This document shows positions 29,180-37,743 of a DNA stretch of 64,000 nt, piece by piece (the stretch's first letter is position 1; the number at the start of each line of letters is the position of its first letter). The notes beneath the pieces are model-generated. The model saw nothing but the letters and a program-made list of their open reading frames with translations, had not been told where the DNA came from and ran no database searches. A program made the translations under genes and the position numbers. Source of the stretch: Bacteroides sp. (lineage in GTDB: Bacteria; Bacteroidota; Bacteroidia; Bacteroidales; Bacteroidaceae); assembly GCA_019416685.1 (NCBI GenBank), contig DXWV01000044.1, forward strand, positions 124,001 to 188,000. Direction: 5' to 3'.

Positions 29180-29258
29180 TGATCAGTGAATAGTGCCATG
29201 CGGATCATAGCGCAGCTTACTAATCACTGCTCACTAATTCCTAATCACTGCTCACTAT
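29177..29258. repeat. Palindromic element shared by the 3' ends of tatC and the HAD gene
   Basis: Left arm TAGTGATCAGTGAATAGTG, right arm TAATCACTGCTCACTAATTC and CTAATCACTGCTCACTATTT, core CCATGCGGATCATAGCGCAG. On the plus strand the first TAG stops tatC; on the minus strand CTA at 29241-29243 stops the HAD gene and the arm encodes its last residues (IVSSD). Confidence 0.8.
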
Positions 29259-29930
29259 TTCTCCCATCCTTTTTACCTTTCGGAGTCTGGGATGATCAAA
29301 GTTCTCAACAACTTCGTGTTGCCACATCACCTCAAACGGTATATGTACCGCGTATCCACCAATGGCTAATACCGGTTGAATATCTGATTTTAGTGAGTTA
29401 CCTATCATCATGAATTTTTCAGGGGCTACTTGCAGTGTATTTATTAACGTAGCATACTCCTTTTCTGTTTTGTCCGACATGATTTCTACATAATCGAAAT
29501 AAGAGGCCAATCCGGAACGTTGGAGTTTTCGCTGTTGGTCGAGAAGGTCCCCTTTGGTAGCTACTATTAACCGATGGCGATTGCTTTGTTTTAATGTTCG
29601 GAGGGTTTCTTCTACTCCTGGCAATAATTCTATCGGCATATTAAGCAGTGACTTGCCCAAAGACAGAACCTCGTCTATTATTTCGGCTGATACTTTGTGG
29701 TTACTGATGCGCAGGGCAGTTTCTATCATCGACAAAGTAAATCCCTTTGCTCCATAGCCATAACTTTCCAGATTATTCATTTCTGTTTTGAATAGTTCGG
29801 CAGAAATTTCTTTTGTGTCTTTGTATATGCTTAATAAGTTGGCGAATTTCCGTTCAATTTCCTGAAAGAAAGGTTCGTTACTCCACAGTGTGTCGTCAGC
29901 ATCAAATGCTATAATTTCTATATCTTTCAT
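29241..29930 (-). CDS. HAD-superfamily hydrolase
   Basis: This 229-residue protein has the HAD motif I FDADDTLW (nucleophile and acid Asp), a motif II-type Thr in IVATKGD, and a motif III/IV region KEYATLIN through MMIGNSLKSDIQP. The helical insert after motif I places it among subtype IA phosphatases such as phosphoglycolate- or pyrimidine-nucleotidase-like enzymes. The substrate cannot be told. It converges on tatC. The last five residues come from the shared palindromic element. Confidence 0.9.
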   Translation of the reverse strand: MKDIEIIAFDADDTLWSNEPFFQEIERKFANLLSIYKDTKEISAELFKTEMNNLESYGYGAKGFTLSMIETALRISNHKVSAEIIDEVLSLGKSLLNMPIELLPGVEETLRTLKQSNRHRLIVATKGDLLDQQRKLQRSGLASYFDYVEIMSDKTEKEYATLINTLQVAPEKFMMIGNSLKSDIQPVLAIGGYAVHIPFEVMWQHEVVENFDHPRLRKVKRMGEIVSSD

Positions 29931-30041
29931 TTTTTTGTATGTTTATGACAAAAGTACTTAATAATCTTCTAAATTAGCAAGATTGGAAAAGATTCCTTTG
30001 ATAAGTACGTCTATTTTTGCAGTGTGAAATAATCAAAGAAT

Positions 30042-30899
30042 ATGGAGCAAAGAACATCAACAACCGATGAGTATCACAGATGTGTCAACATTGTGGTGGA
30101 GTACATAAACAATCATTTGGGCGAAGAGATTGACCTGGAAAAACTGGCCGAAATTTCCTATTTCTCACCCTATCACTTCCACCGTATAATGAAGGCGTTT
30201 CTGCACGAACCGTTAGGAGCATTCATTGTACGTACCAGGATCGAGACTGCAGCCCGGTTACTACGTTACAGTATAATGTCTGTGAGTGATATTGCTTATC
30301 AGATAGGCTATGGTTCTCCTTCTTCGTTGTCGAAGGCTTTTAAGCAATTCTATGGTATTTCACCCAATGAATATAGAAACAATAAAGACCACATTATTAT
30401 GAAACCATTAGAAATAAATCCGGAACTGGACGTGACGATGGAAGTACGCGAACAGCAACCGAAACAGGTAATTTATGTTCGACTGACAGGGGCGTACATG
30501 GCCTTGGCATATTGCGAAGCTTGGAAAAAACTATATGCTTATGTGAGCGAAGAAAAAATAGATGCTCGCTATATGGAATATATCTGTATCTACCATGATG
30601 ATCCGAAGGTGACCGAGCCGAAGAATCTGCGGACAGATGTGTGTTTCACCGTGCCTTCGCCAACCCAACCCAGAGGAGAGGTCGGTGTAAAAGAAATCCC
30701 GGGAGGGAAGTATCTGATATTTCGCTATAAAGGGCCTTATGCTAATCTGGGTGCCGTATATGATACTATTTATGGGCACTGGATACCACAGGGCGGCTAT
30801 ACGGTAAGCAATTCACGTGGATATGAATCCTATCTGAATAGTCCGGAATCCACACCTCCGGAAGAGTTATTGACGGAAATATACATACCGGTGGAATAA
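30042..30899 (+). CDS. AraC-type regulator with GyrI-like effector domain
   Basis: This 285-residue protein has an N-terminal AraC/XylS DNA-binding domain (about 10-110; LAEISYFSPYHFHRIMKAF and IAYQIGYGSPSSLSKAFKQFYGISPNEYR, two helix-turn-helix units). A C-terminal GyrI-like small-molecule-binding domain follows (about 125-285; GAYMALAYCEAWKKL, YLIFRYKGPYANLGAVYDTI). The DNA-binding-first order resembles Rob/SoxS-like and BmrR-like drug-responsive regulators. A TATTTTTG box at 30012-30019 may be its -7 element. It is followed by a terminator hairpin. The target genes are unknown. Confidence 0.9.
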   Translation: MEQRTSTTDEYHRCVNIVVEYINNHLGEEIDLEKLAEISYFSPYHFHRIMKAFLHEPLGAFIVRTRIETAARLLRYSIMSVSDIAYQIGYGSPSSLSKAFKQFYGISPNEYRNNKDHIIMKPLEINPELDVTMEVREQQPKQVIYVRLTGAYMALAYCEAWKKLYAYVSEEKIDARYMEYICIYHDDPKVTEPKNLRTDVCFTVPSPTQPRGEVGVKEIPGGKYLIFRYKGPYANLGAVYDTIYGHWIPQGGYTVSNSRGYESYLNSPESTPPEELLTEIYIPVE

Positions 30900-30953
30900 T
30901 ATATCCGAATTAAGATGGGTATCATCAAGTGTACTTCTCCGTTTGGAAGCATA

Positions 30954-30981
30954 AAAAGCCTCTTCTCTCGAAGGGGCTTTT
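30954..30981 (+). terminator. Intrinsic terminator after the AraC-type gene
   Basis: AAAAGCCTCTTC pairs with GAAGGGGCTTTT over 12 bp (one G-T pair) around a TCTC loop, with T-residues following. Confidence 0.75.
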
Positions 30982-31053
30982 CTTGTTTACTTACCTATAG
31001 ATTGAAGCAAATTCAAATATAATGAATGCTTAATGGCAGTAAACGTTAAAGCG

Positions 31054-31128
31054 AAAAAAAGGGAAGTCTCACGACTTCCGCAATTCTTCTAACCTTAAAT
31101 CTAAATCTCTATGAAAAAAACGTAGCGC
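31054..31128 (-). ncRNA. Candidate hairpin-terminated small RNA or 3' end, minus strand
   Basis: On the minus strand GGAAGT (31074-31079) pairs with ACTTCC (31062-31067), followed by seven T (complement of 31054-31060), a short intrinsic terminator. It lies 120-150 bp past the helicase stop. The preceding 50 nt (31080-31128) are T/A-rich and, on the plus strand, spell ACCTTAAATCTAAATCTC before ATGAAAAAAACG, a phrase I associate with conserved Bacteroides leaders. It may be only the helicase terminator. The remaining gap up to 31204 holds nothing else recognised. Confidence 0.35.
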
Positions 31129-31204
31129 AAATATAGCGGTTTGTTCGCTATTTAGGTGTTAATAAACCGCATAAAGAAAGAATAAAGGCTAATGATTGCA
31201 AACG

Positions 31205-34200
31205 TTATTTAAAACAATCTTGCTTATTTGCCAGTTTTATCAGACTTAGATAGATCGGGTTTAGTTTCAGTAGGTTAGGAACTCCGGTGATAAACATTTG
31301 TTTTCGGGCACGGGTCATGGCTACGTTCAGTTTGCGGTCTATCAATATCCCATTGTCTTCTGTCAGATTTGAGAGGAATTTGAGCTGATAAGGGTAATTA
31401 ATGCAAAAAGAATAAATAATGATATCCCGTTCACTTCCCTGAAAACGTTCTACGGTATCAATCAGTATTTCATTGAGCAGCGGAATGCCCAGTCGGGCTA
31501 TTTCTTGTTTAATAAGTGCTATCTGACTGCGATAGGGGGTGATGATTCCCAGGGTACGCGCTGTATTGAAGTTTTCTCCTTCTCTTTGATAGATTGTCAG
31601 AGCCAAACGGGCTGCTATACGGGCTTCAGAGTGGTTCATCTTGGCTGATGCGCCTGCCGGCTCCGGTTCGGAAGGGTAAAAAGCAAGGCGGGTGATATCT
31701 GATGAGTTTTCCTGCTGGTGAGAAAGCCCTACAGGGAGCAGACGTCCTTCGTAGAAAGTACGATTGGCAAAGAGAGCTACTTCCGGGTGCATACGCCCTT
31801 GCCGGCAGAGCATGTCGAAGGAGAATTGACAATTGACAGTGGACAGTTGACAGTTGCTGCGCTGTTTGCATGCTGCATAGCCACTGTCCACTGTCAATTG
31901 TCCACTGTCAATTGTCAACTGTCCACTGTCCATTGTCAATTCTCTAACGGTACGGTAGAGACGTTCAAAGAGAGAGTCTTTGAGATTTGTCAGTCCGATG
32001 GTACGTAACTGCTCATCATATACTTCTGACTGCTCTTCTCGTTGAAGGACTACAGCTGGAAGTTGTTTATGATCTCCGATAAGGATGAATTTACCAATAG
32101 CATCGTTACCTGTTATATTACGCGCACAGAGGATACCTAATAATTGTGGTTCAAGAATTTGAGTAGCTTCGTCAATAATGGCTACATCAAAAGTTTTTAG
32201 TCTGAACAATTCTGGTTTGCCGGAGATAGAGGCTACTGTACCTACGAATATCCGGCAACGGGTGATCCTCTCCACCACTTCCGAACGGCGGTTACAAAGG
32301 GCAAGTTCATTTTCTATCAGGTGGTTGCGATAGGCTTCGTCACAAGAGAGTTCACTCCCTACACGGATAAAATCTACCTCAGGTTGTATAGAAGAGAGGG
32401 ATTTACAAATTTCGTCTACGGCACGATTGGTATATGATAGGAGAAGAATTTGCGTATTCTCTTCCTGATAGAACGTCTCCACCATTTTTTTCAGGGCACA
32501 TGAGGTTTTTCCTGTACCCGGAGGTCCTATCAGCAGAAAGTAATCCTGTGCAGCCTGTGCTTTGAGAGCAACACGACTGAAGTCATCCGGTGCGGAAGAA
32601 ATATGGGGGAAAAAAGTTTCATCGAAAGCGGGAAGGCGTTGGGCAAGCAATAAATCTCTGCGCCTTTGGGTGGCCGATGCAAAAGCAGATAATCCCTGAT
32701 ACATATTCCGGAAAGTAGTGTCCATTGTGTCATGTTCGATAGCATACAGACTTTCAGGAGGAAGAACGGACGTATTTTGTTGGGTAGCTCTCAGTCGGAT
32801 GTGTATTTCATTTTCGGTGAGAGATTCTATGTTAGCTTTAAATACCATTTTGTTGGTGACGTTGTCTGTATCTGTGTTGCGTTCATATAATACTATGGCA
32901 TCCCCTTGGCGGAAATTAGGCAAGGCTTCTTCCCGAATGTCTCCTCTGGATAGGATAATACTTGCTTTGTGTTCATTGGCAGCATGGTTTTCTTTGATAC
33001 GAAGGTCATATAGAATTTCTCCGGCCTCGCATTTTTCTGCCAGTGTTGAAAGCCATAAAGCAGCAGCTCCTGTGCGGCCTTCATAATCTACATCCCCTGA
33101 TTTTGAAGTATATAGCTCTTTGGTGATGAAGTTGTAGATTGTGTAAAAATAAGCTTGTTCCAGAGAAGAGAGTGCAGAGAGGCGTTGGGCAAAAACGTCA
33201 ATGGAAGGACGAAGGTATTGTTCCCAAAAACGTCCTTGAAGTCCTCGTTCATTTAACGTTTCAGCATTGATTGACTGTAACTTTTCGGCTGTATATTCCG
33301 GACTGTTGCGTAACTGAATACCATATTCGTCAGCTACAATGCGATTGCGTAAATCGATAACCCGACGTACCATTGCCCATGACGGGCGGGCCGGATAAAG
33401 TAACGGATAACGCGTATATAAAAGATAAGCTCTTACCCGGTGGTGATCCATTTTCATCGAATATTGGAGTACTGCCTGGTAGAGAAGCATTTGTACCTTA
33501 TTATTTTCTTTGGGTTCTACCTTGTTACGGATACTGTATTCGTCACCTTTTCCGGATTTCATTTCGATGAATGATGACATATCCCGTTGCATGTAATCCA
33601 GGCGTCCTTGCAATCCCAATGCTTCGCAAATATAAGAAGGTTCCAATACGGCATCTGTTTTATCCATTTCATAGCCGGGGGCATGGAAGGTGTCGGTCAC
33701 TATCTCCCGGATATGTTCAAAGTGTTTCTTACAGTCATCAAAGAACTGTCGCTCCTTTTCCTTATCTTGTAAATCAGTACAGGCTGCCAGTTCAATAGGG
33801 TAACGGCGGAAAGCTTTTTGCATACATGAACGATAGTCCACCTCTCCGTCCGCATGGATCCATTCGTCCAGAAAGAGGTTGGCAATATTTCCCAAGAGTA
33901 GAGGGCGTGCATTCTCTATAGGTTGTAAACGTGCCAGTAGATAGTTGGCAGGATGATGCCCGTAATCGCGAAAGCATTCTGCCAGCGAACTGATATCTAT
34001 CAGATAATCCGGTTCAAGAACGATGAAAGAGGGAGTGAGTATTCCTTCCTCATCAATGGCTACATCAAGTAGATTGATTTGTGCATGTTGCCAGAGAAGT
34101 TTACAGGTTTCTGCAAACTCTTCATTTATTTGTGGAATATTGTAGCGTACCCGCAGTGGTTCGTCAGCAATACTATCCAGTGGATTGACGTATAAAAAGA

Positions 34201-34657
34201 AATCATCCGAATACTGGAAACAAACCCGCATTCTTTCCACTCGTTTGTGAGCCGGTGGAGCAACGATATAAGTAGCATCTGCCTTAGGGAGTAGCTGGTA
34301 CAATGTTTCAGGGATATCGGTTCCGGAGAGTTTCTTCAGGAAAAAGGCAAGAGTTTTTACATCACGCAGTAGCTTTTCCCGTTGGGGAGCCTCTCTTCGG
34401 TTTAAAACTGCGTTTGAGGTGAGGCGGAAGGTATGCAGACGGTTTTGTTCTGCAACGGACAGTCCGGTACGTGTTGCTACGAAGCTGATTCGTGCGGACA
34501 GATCGGTCATTTGCAGACTTTCGTTCTGCATCTGGCTGCGGCAAAGACGCTCGAGCAGGTCGCGCATTTGTTTATAAGCCATGCCAAGTTTGTCATCCTG
34601 AGTACGGCAAGCGGTAAACAGGATGTCGAAAGACTCTTTGATTTCCTCTTTTTCCAT
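31205..34657 (-). CDS. Dna2-like nuclease-helicase (superfamily 1)
   Basis: The protein has 1150 residues. A Cas4/RecB-like nuclease core lies in the N-terminal half (about 350-410; FIEMKSGKGDEYS with the Glu-x-Lys pair, then QMLLYQAVLQYS). The helicase follows with Walker A LLIGPPGTGKTSCALK (about 715), Walker B VAIIDEATQI (about 827), GDHKQLPAVV, and the late motifs DTVERFQGSERDIIIYS and VAMTRARKQ. This order resembles Dna2-type proteins in DNA repair or RNA/DNA unwinding. Residues about 905-945 (TMDSGQLTIDSGQLTVDSG through NCQLSTVNCQFSF) are a repeat-encoded insertion between YRTVRE and FDMLCRQGRMHPE. The insertion is 120 bp and keeps the frame. Confidence 0.9.
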   Translation of the reverse strand: MEKEEIKESFDILFTACRTQDDKLGMAYKQMRDLLERLCRSQMQNESLQMTDLSARISFVATRTGLSVAEQNRLHTFRLTSNAVLNRREAPQREKLLRDVKTLAFFLKKLSGTDIPETLYQLLPKADATYIVAPPAHKRVERMRVCFQYSDDFFLYVNPLDSIADEPLRVRYNIPQINEEFAETCKLLWQHAQINLLDVAIDEEGILTPSFIVLEPDYLIDISSLAECFRDYGHHPANYLLARLQPIENARPLLLGNIANLFLDEWIHADGEVDYRSCMQKAFRRYPIELAACTDLQDKEKERQFFDDCKKHFEHIREIVTDTFHAPGYEMDKTDAVLEPSYICEALGLQGRLDYMQRDMSSFIEMKSGKGDEYSIRNKVEPKENNKVQMLLYQAVLQYSMKMDHHRVRAYLLYTRYPLLYPARPSWAMVRRVIDLRNRIVADEYGIQLRNSPEYTAEKLQSINAETLNERGLQGRFWEQYLRPSIDVFAQRLSALSSLEQAYFYTIYNFITKELYTSKSGDVDYEGRTGAAALWLSTLAEKCEAGEILYDLRIKENHAANEHKASIILSRGDIREEALPNFRQGDAIVLYERNTDTDNVTNKMVFKANIESLTENEIHIRLRATQQNTSVLPPESLYAIEHDTMDTTFRNMYQGLSAFASATQRRRDLLLAQRLPAFDETFFPHISSAPDDFSRVALKAQAAQDYFLLIGPPGTGKTSCALKKMVETFYQEENTQILLLSYTNRAVDEICKSLSSIQPEVDFIRVGSELSCDEAYRNHLIENELALCNRRSEVVERITRCRIFVGTVASISGKPELFRLKTFDVAIIDEATQILEPQLLGILCARNITGNDAIGKFILIGDHKQLPAVVLQREEQSEVYDEQLRTIGLTNLKDSLFERLYRTVRELTMDSGQLTIDSGQLTVDSGYAACKQRSNCQLSTVNCQFSFDMLCRQGRMHPEVALFANRTFYEGRLLPVGLSHQQENSSDITRLAFYPSEPEPAGASAKMNHSEARIAARLALTIYQREGENFNTARTLGIITPYRSQIALIKQEIARLGIPLLNEILIDTVERFQGSERDIIIYSFCINYPYQLKFLSNLTEDNGILIDRKLNVAMTRARKQMFITGVPNLLKLNPIYLSLIKLANKQDCFK
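31823..31942. repeat. Palindromic element inserted in frame inside the helicase gene
   Basis: The ends are GAATTGACAATTGACAGTGG and, at the other side, CCACTGTCCATTGTCAATTC, complementary over most of their length. The core is GCTGCGCTGTTTGCATGCTG followed by CATAGCC, matching the element between trkA and trkH. The total length is 120 bp, that is 40 codons, with no stop in the helicase frame. Confidence 0.85.
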
Positions 34658-34741
34658 GGGGACAAAGATAAAGAAAAAAAAGCTGTATCAACAATCCGTC
34701 GATACAGCTCTTTGCTATTTATAAATCTTGTGTGTGAAAGA

Positions 34742-36256
34742 TTATTCCAATATGATAGGTTTGTATTTTGGAACCAGTGCTTTCATTACAATCCAACCGA
34801 TAAGATAGGCTACTGCACAAACGCAGAAGATAATGAAATAACCGGCTGGTTTACCCGAGAATCCCATAAACTCCATGGCAGGACGTACGAACTGTGCACC
34901 CTGGGCCAGTAAGTCAGGAGTCATTTCCACTTCGTTTCCATCTACTATTGTTGAACCGGAAGCGTATACGAACAGATTACCTGCTACTTTCTGAAGAATC
35001 ATAGAGCCGAAACCACCAGCCATGCCACCGATACCGGTAATACTTGCAATAGCTGTTTTGGGGAACATATCACTTACGGTAGAGAAGATATTTGCCGACC
35101 AAGACTGGTGAGCAGCACCACCGATACCGATCATAATAACAGGAAGCCATGGAGAAATAGTACCCAACGGTTGAGCCAGCAATACCACCAGCGGGAAGAA
35201 TGCGAAAATCAACATCGCTTTCATACGGGCTGCATACGGGTTCATACCTGTTTTATTAATAAAGATTGTAGGAAGCTTACCTCCATAAATAGATAGCATG
35301 GTGATTGCATATAGCGTAAAAATCAATCCCATACCCAAACCGCTTGACGTTTTAATACCAAACTGTGTGAACAGATAAGAGGGAGTCCAGAAAAGGAAGA
35401 ACCACCATACACCGTCTGTCATAAACTTACCGAATGCGAATGCCCAAGTCTGTTTGTAGCTGAAACACTGCCAGAATTTCATCTTCTTTTCGTTCTTTTC
35501 CTCTACATAAGTGCCACCTACTTCGTGTTTGTCCTGTTCGATGTATTCCAACTCAGCTTTGTTCACGTGTTTGCTCTTTGCGGGAGGAGTATACATGAAC
35601 ACCCAGAAACCCATCCAGATGAAACCGAGGGCACCAATAACAATAAATGCCATTTCCCAACCCCAGAATTTGGCAAGAACAGGAATGGTTAACGGAGCAA
35701 TCAACGCACCGATAGAAGCACCGGCGTTAAAGATAGAAGTTGCATAAGCGCGGTCCTTCTTTGGGAAGTATTCAGCTGTTACTTTAATAGCTGCAGGGAA
35801 GTTACCGGCTTCACCAAGTGCCAATACACAGCGGGCAGCCAGGAAGCAATACATACTGACAGTAGCAATAGTAACTACAACAGTACCTGTTGCAGCAGCC
35901 AGTTCAGCAGCACTGTGAAGACCCACTACATGCTCAGTTACTATACCGCAGACTGCATGAAGACATGCACCTACTGACCATACACCAATGGCCCAAAGGA
36001 AACCTTTCTTTGTTCCCATCCAATCAACAAAACGTCCTGCAAACAACATGCAGATTGCATATACAATGGAAAATACAGAGGTAATAGTACCGTAGTGTGA
36101 TTCGTCCCAGTGGAATTCAGGTTTGATAAATTCATCCCACGTCAGCGATAGCACCTGACGGTCGAGGTAGTTTACTGTTGTCGCGAAAAATAACATAGCA
36201 CAGATAGTCCATCTGTAGTTTGTCATTTTACCCATCGCATTTTGAATTGTACTCAT
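34742..36256 (-). CDS. exuT: MFS uronate (hexuronate) transporter, ExuT-like
   Basis: The protein has 504 residues from the ATG at 36256; an in-frame extension to 36307 adds no sensible sequence. It is a 12-helix major facilitator protein with NYLDRQVLSL in helix 1, a FAGRFVDWMGTKKG loop 2-3 motif and a conserved ALGEAGNFPAAIKVTAEYFP, typical of the anion:cation symporter group that includes ExuT and the hexuronate/glucarate carriers. It would import galacturonate or unsaturated uronates from pectin breakdown. It stands divergent from the GH105 gene. A clear promoter lies at 36295-36324. Confidence 0.88.
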   Translation of the reverse strand: MSTIQNAMGKMTNYRWTICAMLFFATTVNYLDRQVLSLTWDEFIKPEFHWDESHYGTITSVFSIVYAICMLFAGRFVDWMGTKKGFLWAIGVWSVGACLHAVCGIVTEHVVGLHSAAELAAATGTVVVTIATVSMYCFLAARCVLALGEAGNFPAAIKVTAEYFPKKDRAYATSIFNAGASIGALIAPLTIPVLAKFWGWEMAFIVIGALGFIWMGFWVFMYTPPAKSKHVNKAELEYIEQDKHEVGGTYVEEKNEKKMKFWQCFSYKQTWAFAFGKFMTDGVWWFFLFWTPSYLFTQFGIKTSSGLGMGLIFTLYAITMLSIYGGKLPTIFINKTGMNPYAARMKAMLIFAFFPLVVLLAQPLGTISPWLPVIMIGIGGAAHQSWSANIFSTVSDMFPKTAIASITGIGGMAGGFGSMILQKVAGNLFVYASGSTIVDGNEVEMTPDLLAQGAQFVRPAMEFMGFSGKPAGYFIIFCVCAVAYLIGWIVMKALVPKYKPIILE

Positions 36257-36294
36257 GATAAATGATTTAAAATTATTAGTTCTGATTCTGGGCT

Positions 36295-36324
36295 CAAAAA
36301 TACACATTATTTGATGTAAATCAA
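36295..36324 (-). promoter_or_regulatory. Promoter of the uronate transporter gene
   Basis: On the minus strand TTG (36322-36324), 19 bp and TATTTTTG (36295-36302) give the full Bacteroides promoter pattern, about 39 bp before the ATG. Confidence 0.65.
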
Positions 36325-36400
36325 CATATTTATTGTCTCTTTTGCTGTAAATTTTGTCTGAATCCTACCAAAATCGTCCAAAAACACTAAAAAACTACGT

Positions 36401-36437
36401 TATCGCACACGAAATAAATGTTTGCGTGCACGAAAAC
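36401..36437. promoter_or_regulatory. Candidate tandem operator in the divergent exuT-GH105 gap
   Basis: CACGAAA occurs at 36408-36414 and 36429-36435, 21 bp apart (two helical turns). The second lies in TTTGCGTGCACGAAAA, palindromic at 14 of 16 positions. It is placed between two divergent pectin genes and could bind a LacI-type or similar regulator. This is inference. Confidence 0.35.
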
Positions 36438-36491
36438 TTATAAATACACTATTTGAATCGAAATATACACACCTTATAAAAAAAGACTCGC

Positions 36492-36499
36492 TATCTTTG
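36492..36499 (+). promoter_or_regulatory. Possible -7 box of the GH105-pectinesterase operon
   Basis: TATCTTTG matches TAnnTTTG, 39 bp before the GH105 start. No TTG sits 19 bp upstream, as expected for an activated promoter. Confidence 0.4.
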
Positions 36500-36537
36500 T
36501 CCCATTAAAGGAATAAATCTAATTACCGATAACCAAA

Positions 36538-37743
36538 ATGAGAATGAAAAAGAATTCGATTTGTAAATTTTTTGTCCTGGGAGCTTTGCTCTGCTCCGTT
36601 TCTCTGTCTGCTCAGAAAATAAGTGATAAATTGCCCTGGTCCGTTCGGATGACGGAATCGGAGATGATTCGTTGTCCCGAATCCTGGCAACTCGATTTTC
36701 AGCCTAAACTGAAATGGGATTACTGTCATGGGCTGGAGCTTCAGGCAATGCTCGATGTATATGATACATATGGAGATAAAAATATATATGATTATGCACT
36801 GGCATATGCCGATACGATGATTCATAATGATGGTAGTATTGTTACTTACAAACTGCATGAATACAATATTGATCGTCTGAATTCCGGGAAATTCCTTTTC
36901 CGTATTTATGAAGAATCCAAAGATGAGAAATATAAGAAAGCAATTGATTTGTTGCGTAGTCAGCTTGACACACATCCGCGCAATGAGGATGGTGGTTTCT
37001 GGCATAAGAAGATTTATCCCAATCAGATGTGGCTCGATGGTATCTACATGGCTTCTCCTTTTTACGCAGAATATGCTTTCCGCAACAATCAGGTGAAGGA
37101 TTATGCAGATGTAGTGAATCAGTTTATTACTGTAGCCCGTCACACATACGATCCACAGAATGGGTTGTATCGCCATGCTTGTGATGTGAGTCGCCAAGAA
37201 CGTTGGGCCGATCCTGTAACGGGACAATCTAAACATAGCTGGGGACGTGCTATGGGATGGTATGCGATGGCTTTTGTTGATGCACTCGATTTTATTCCGA
37301 AACATGAAGCGGGACGTGATTCAATGCTTGTCATTCTTAATAATATAGCAACGCAGGTAAAACGAATTCAGGACCCTAAAACCGGATTGTGGTATCAGGT
37401 ACTTGACAAGAGTGGCGAGAAAGGAAACTATCTTGAATCTTCCTGCTCAACCATGTTTGTATATGCCTTGTTCAAAGCGGTACGTATGGGATATATTGAT
37501 CAGTCTTACCTGGATGTGGCATTGAAGGGGTATAGAGGTATTCTGGATAACTTTATTGAAGTAGACAATGACGGTTTGGTGACTATAACGAAAGCCTGTG
37601 CTGTTGCCGGATTGGGTGGAAAGAACTATCGTTCGGGAGATTATGATTATTATATTAATGAAACGATTCGTGATAATGACCCGAAAGCTGTAGGGCCATT
37701 CATTATGGCGAGTCTTGAATACGAACGTTTACAGAAAAAATAA
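36538..37743 (+). CDS. GH105 unsaturated rhamnogalacturonyl/uronyl hydrolase
   Basis: This 401-residue enzyme has a signal peptide (FFVLGALLCSVSLSAQ) and the (alpha/alpha)6 barrel of family GH105/GH88. Recognisable pieces are MWLDGIYMASPFYAEYA with the catalytic aspartate, QSKHSWGRAMGWYAMAFVDAL, and ESSCSTMFVYALFKAV. It removes the unsaturated uronate from the non-reducing end of oligosaccharides made by pectate or rhamnogalacturonan lyases, in the periplasm. Its TAA overlaps the ATG of the next gene (TAATG), so the two are translationally coupled. Confidence 0.93.
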   Translation: MRMKKNSICKFFVLGALLCSVSLSAQKISDKLPWSVRMTESEMIRCPESWQLDFQPKLKWDYCHGLELQAMLDVYDTYGDKNIYDYALAYADTMIHNDGSIVTYKLHEYNIDRLNSGKFLFRIYEESKDEKYKKAIDLLRSQLDTHPRNEDGGFWHKKIYPNQMWLDGIYMASPFYAEYAFRNNQVKDYADVVNQFITVARHTYDPQNGLYRHACDVSRQERWADPVTGQSKHSWGRAMGWYAMAFVDALDFIPKHEAGRDSMLVILNNIATQVKRIQDPKTGLWYQVLDKSGEKGNYLESSCSTMFVYALFKAVRMGYIDQSYLDVALKGYRGILDNFIEVDNDGLVTITKACAVAGLGGKNYRSGDYDYYINETIRDNDPKAVGPFIMASLEYERLQKK

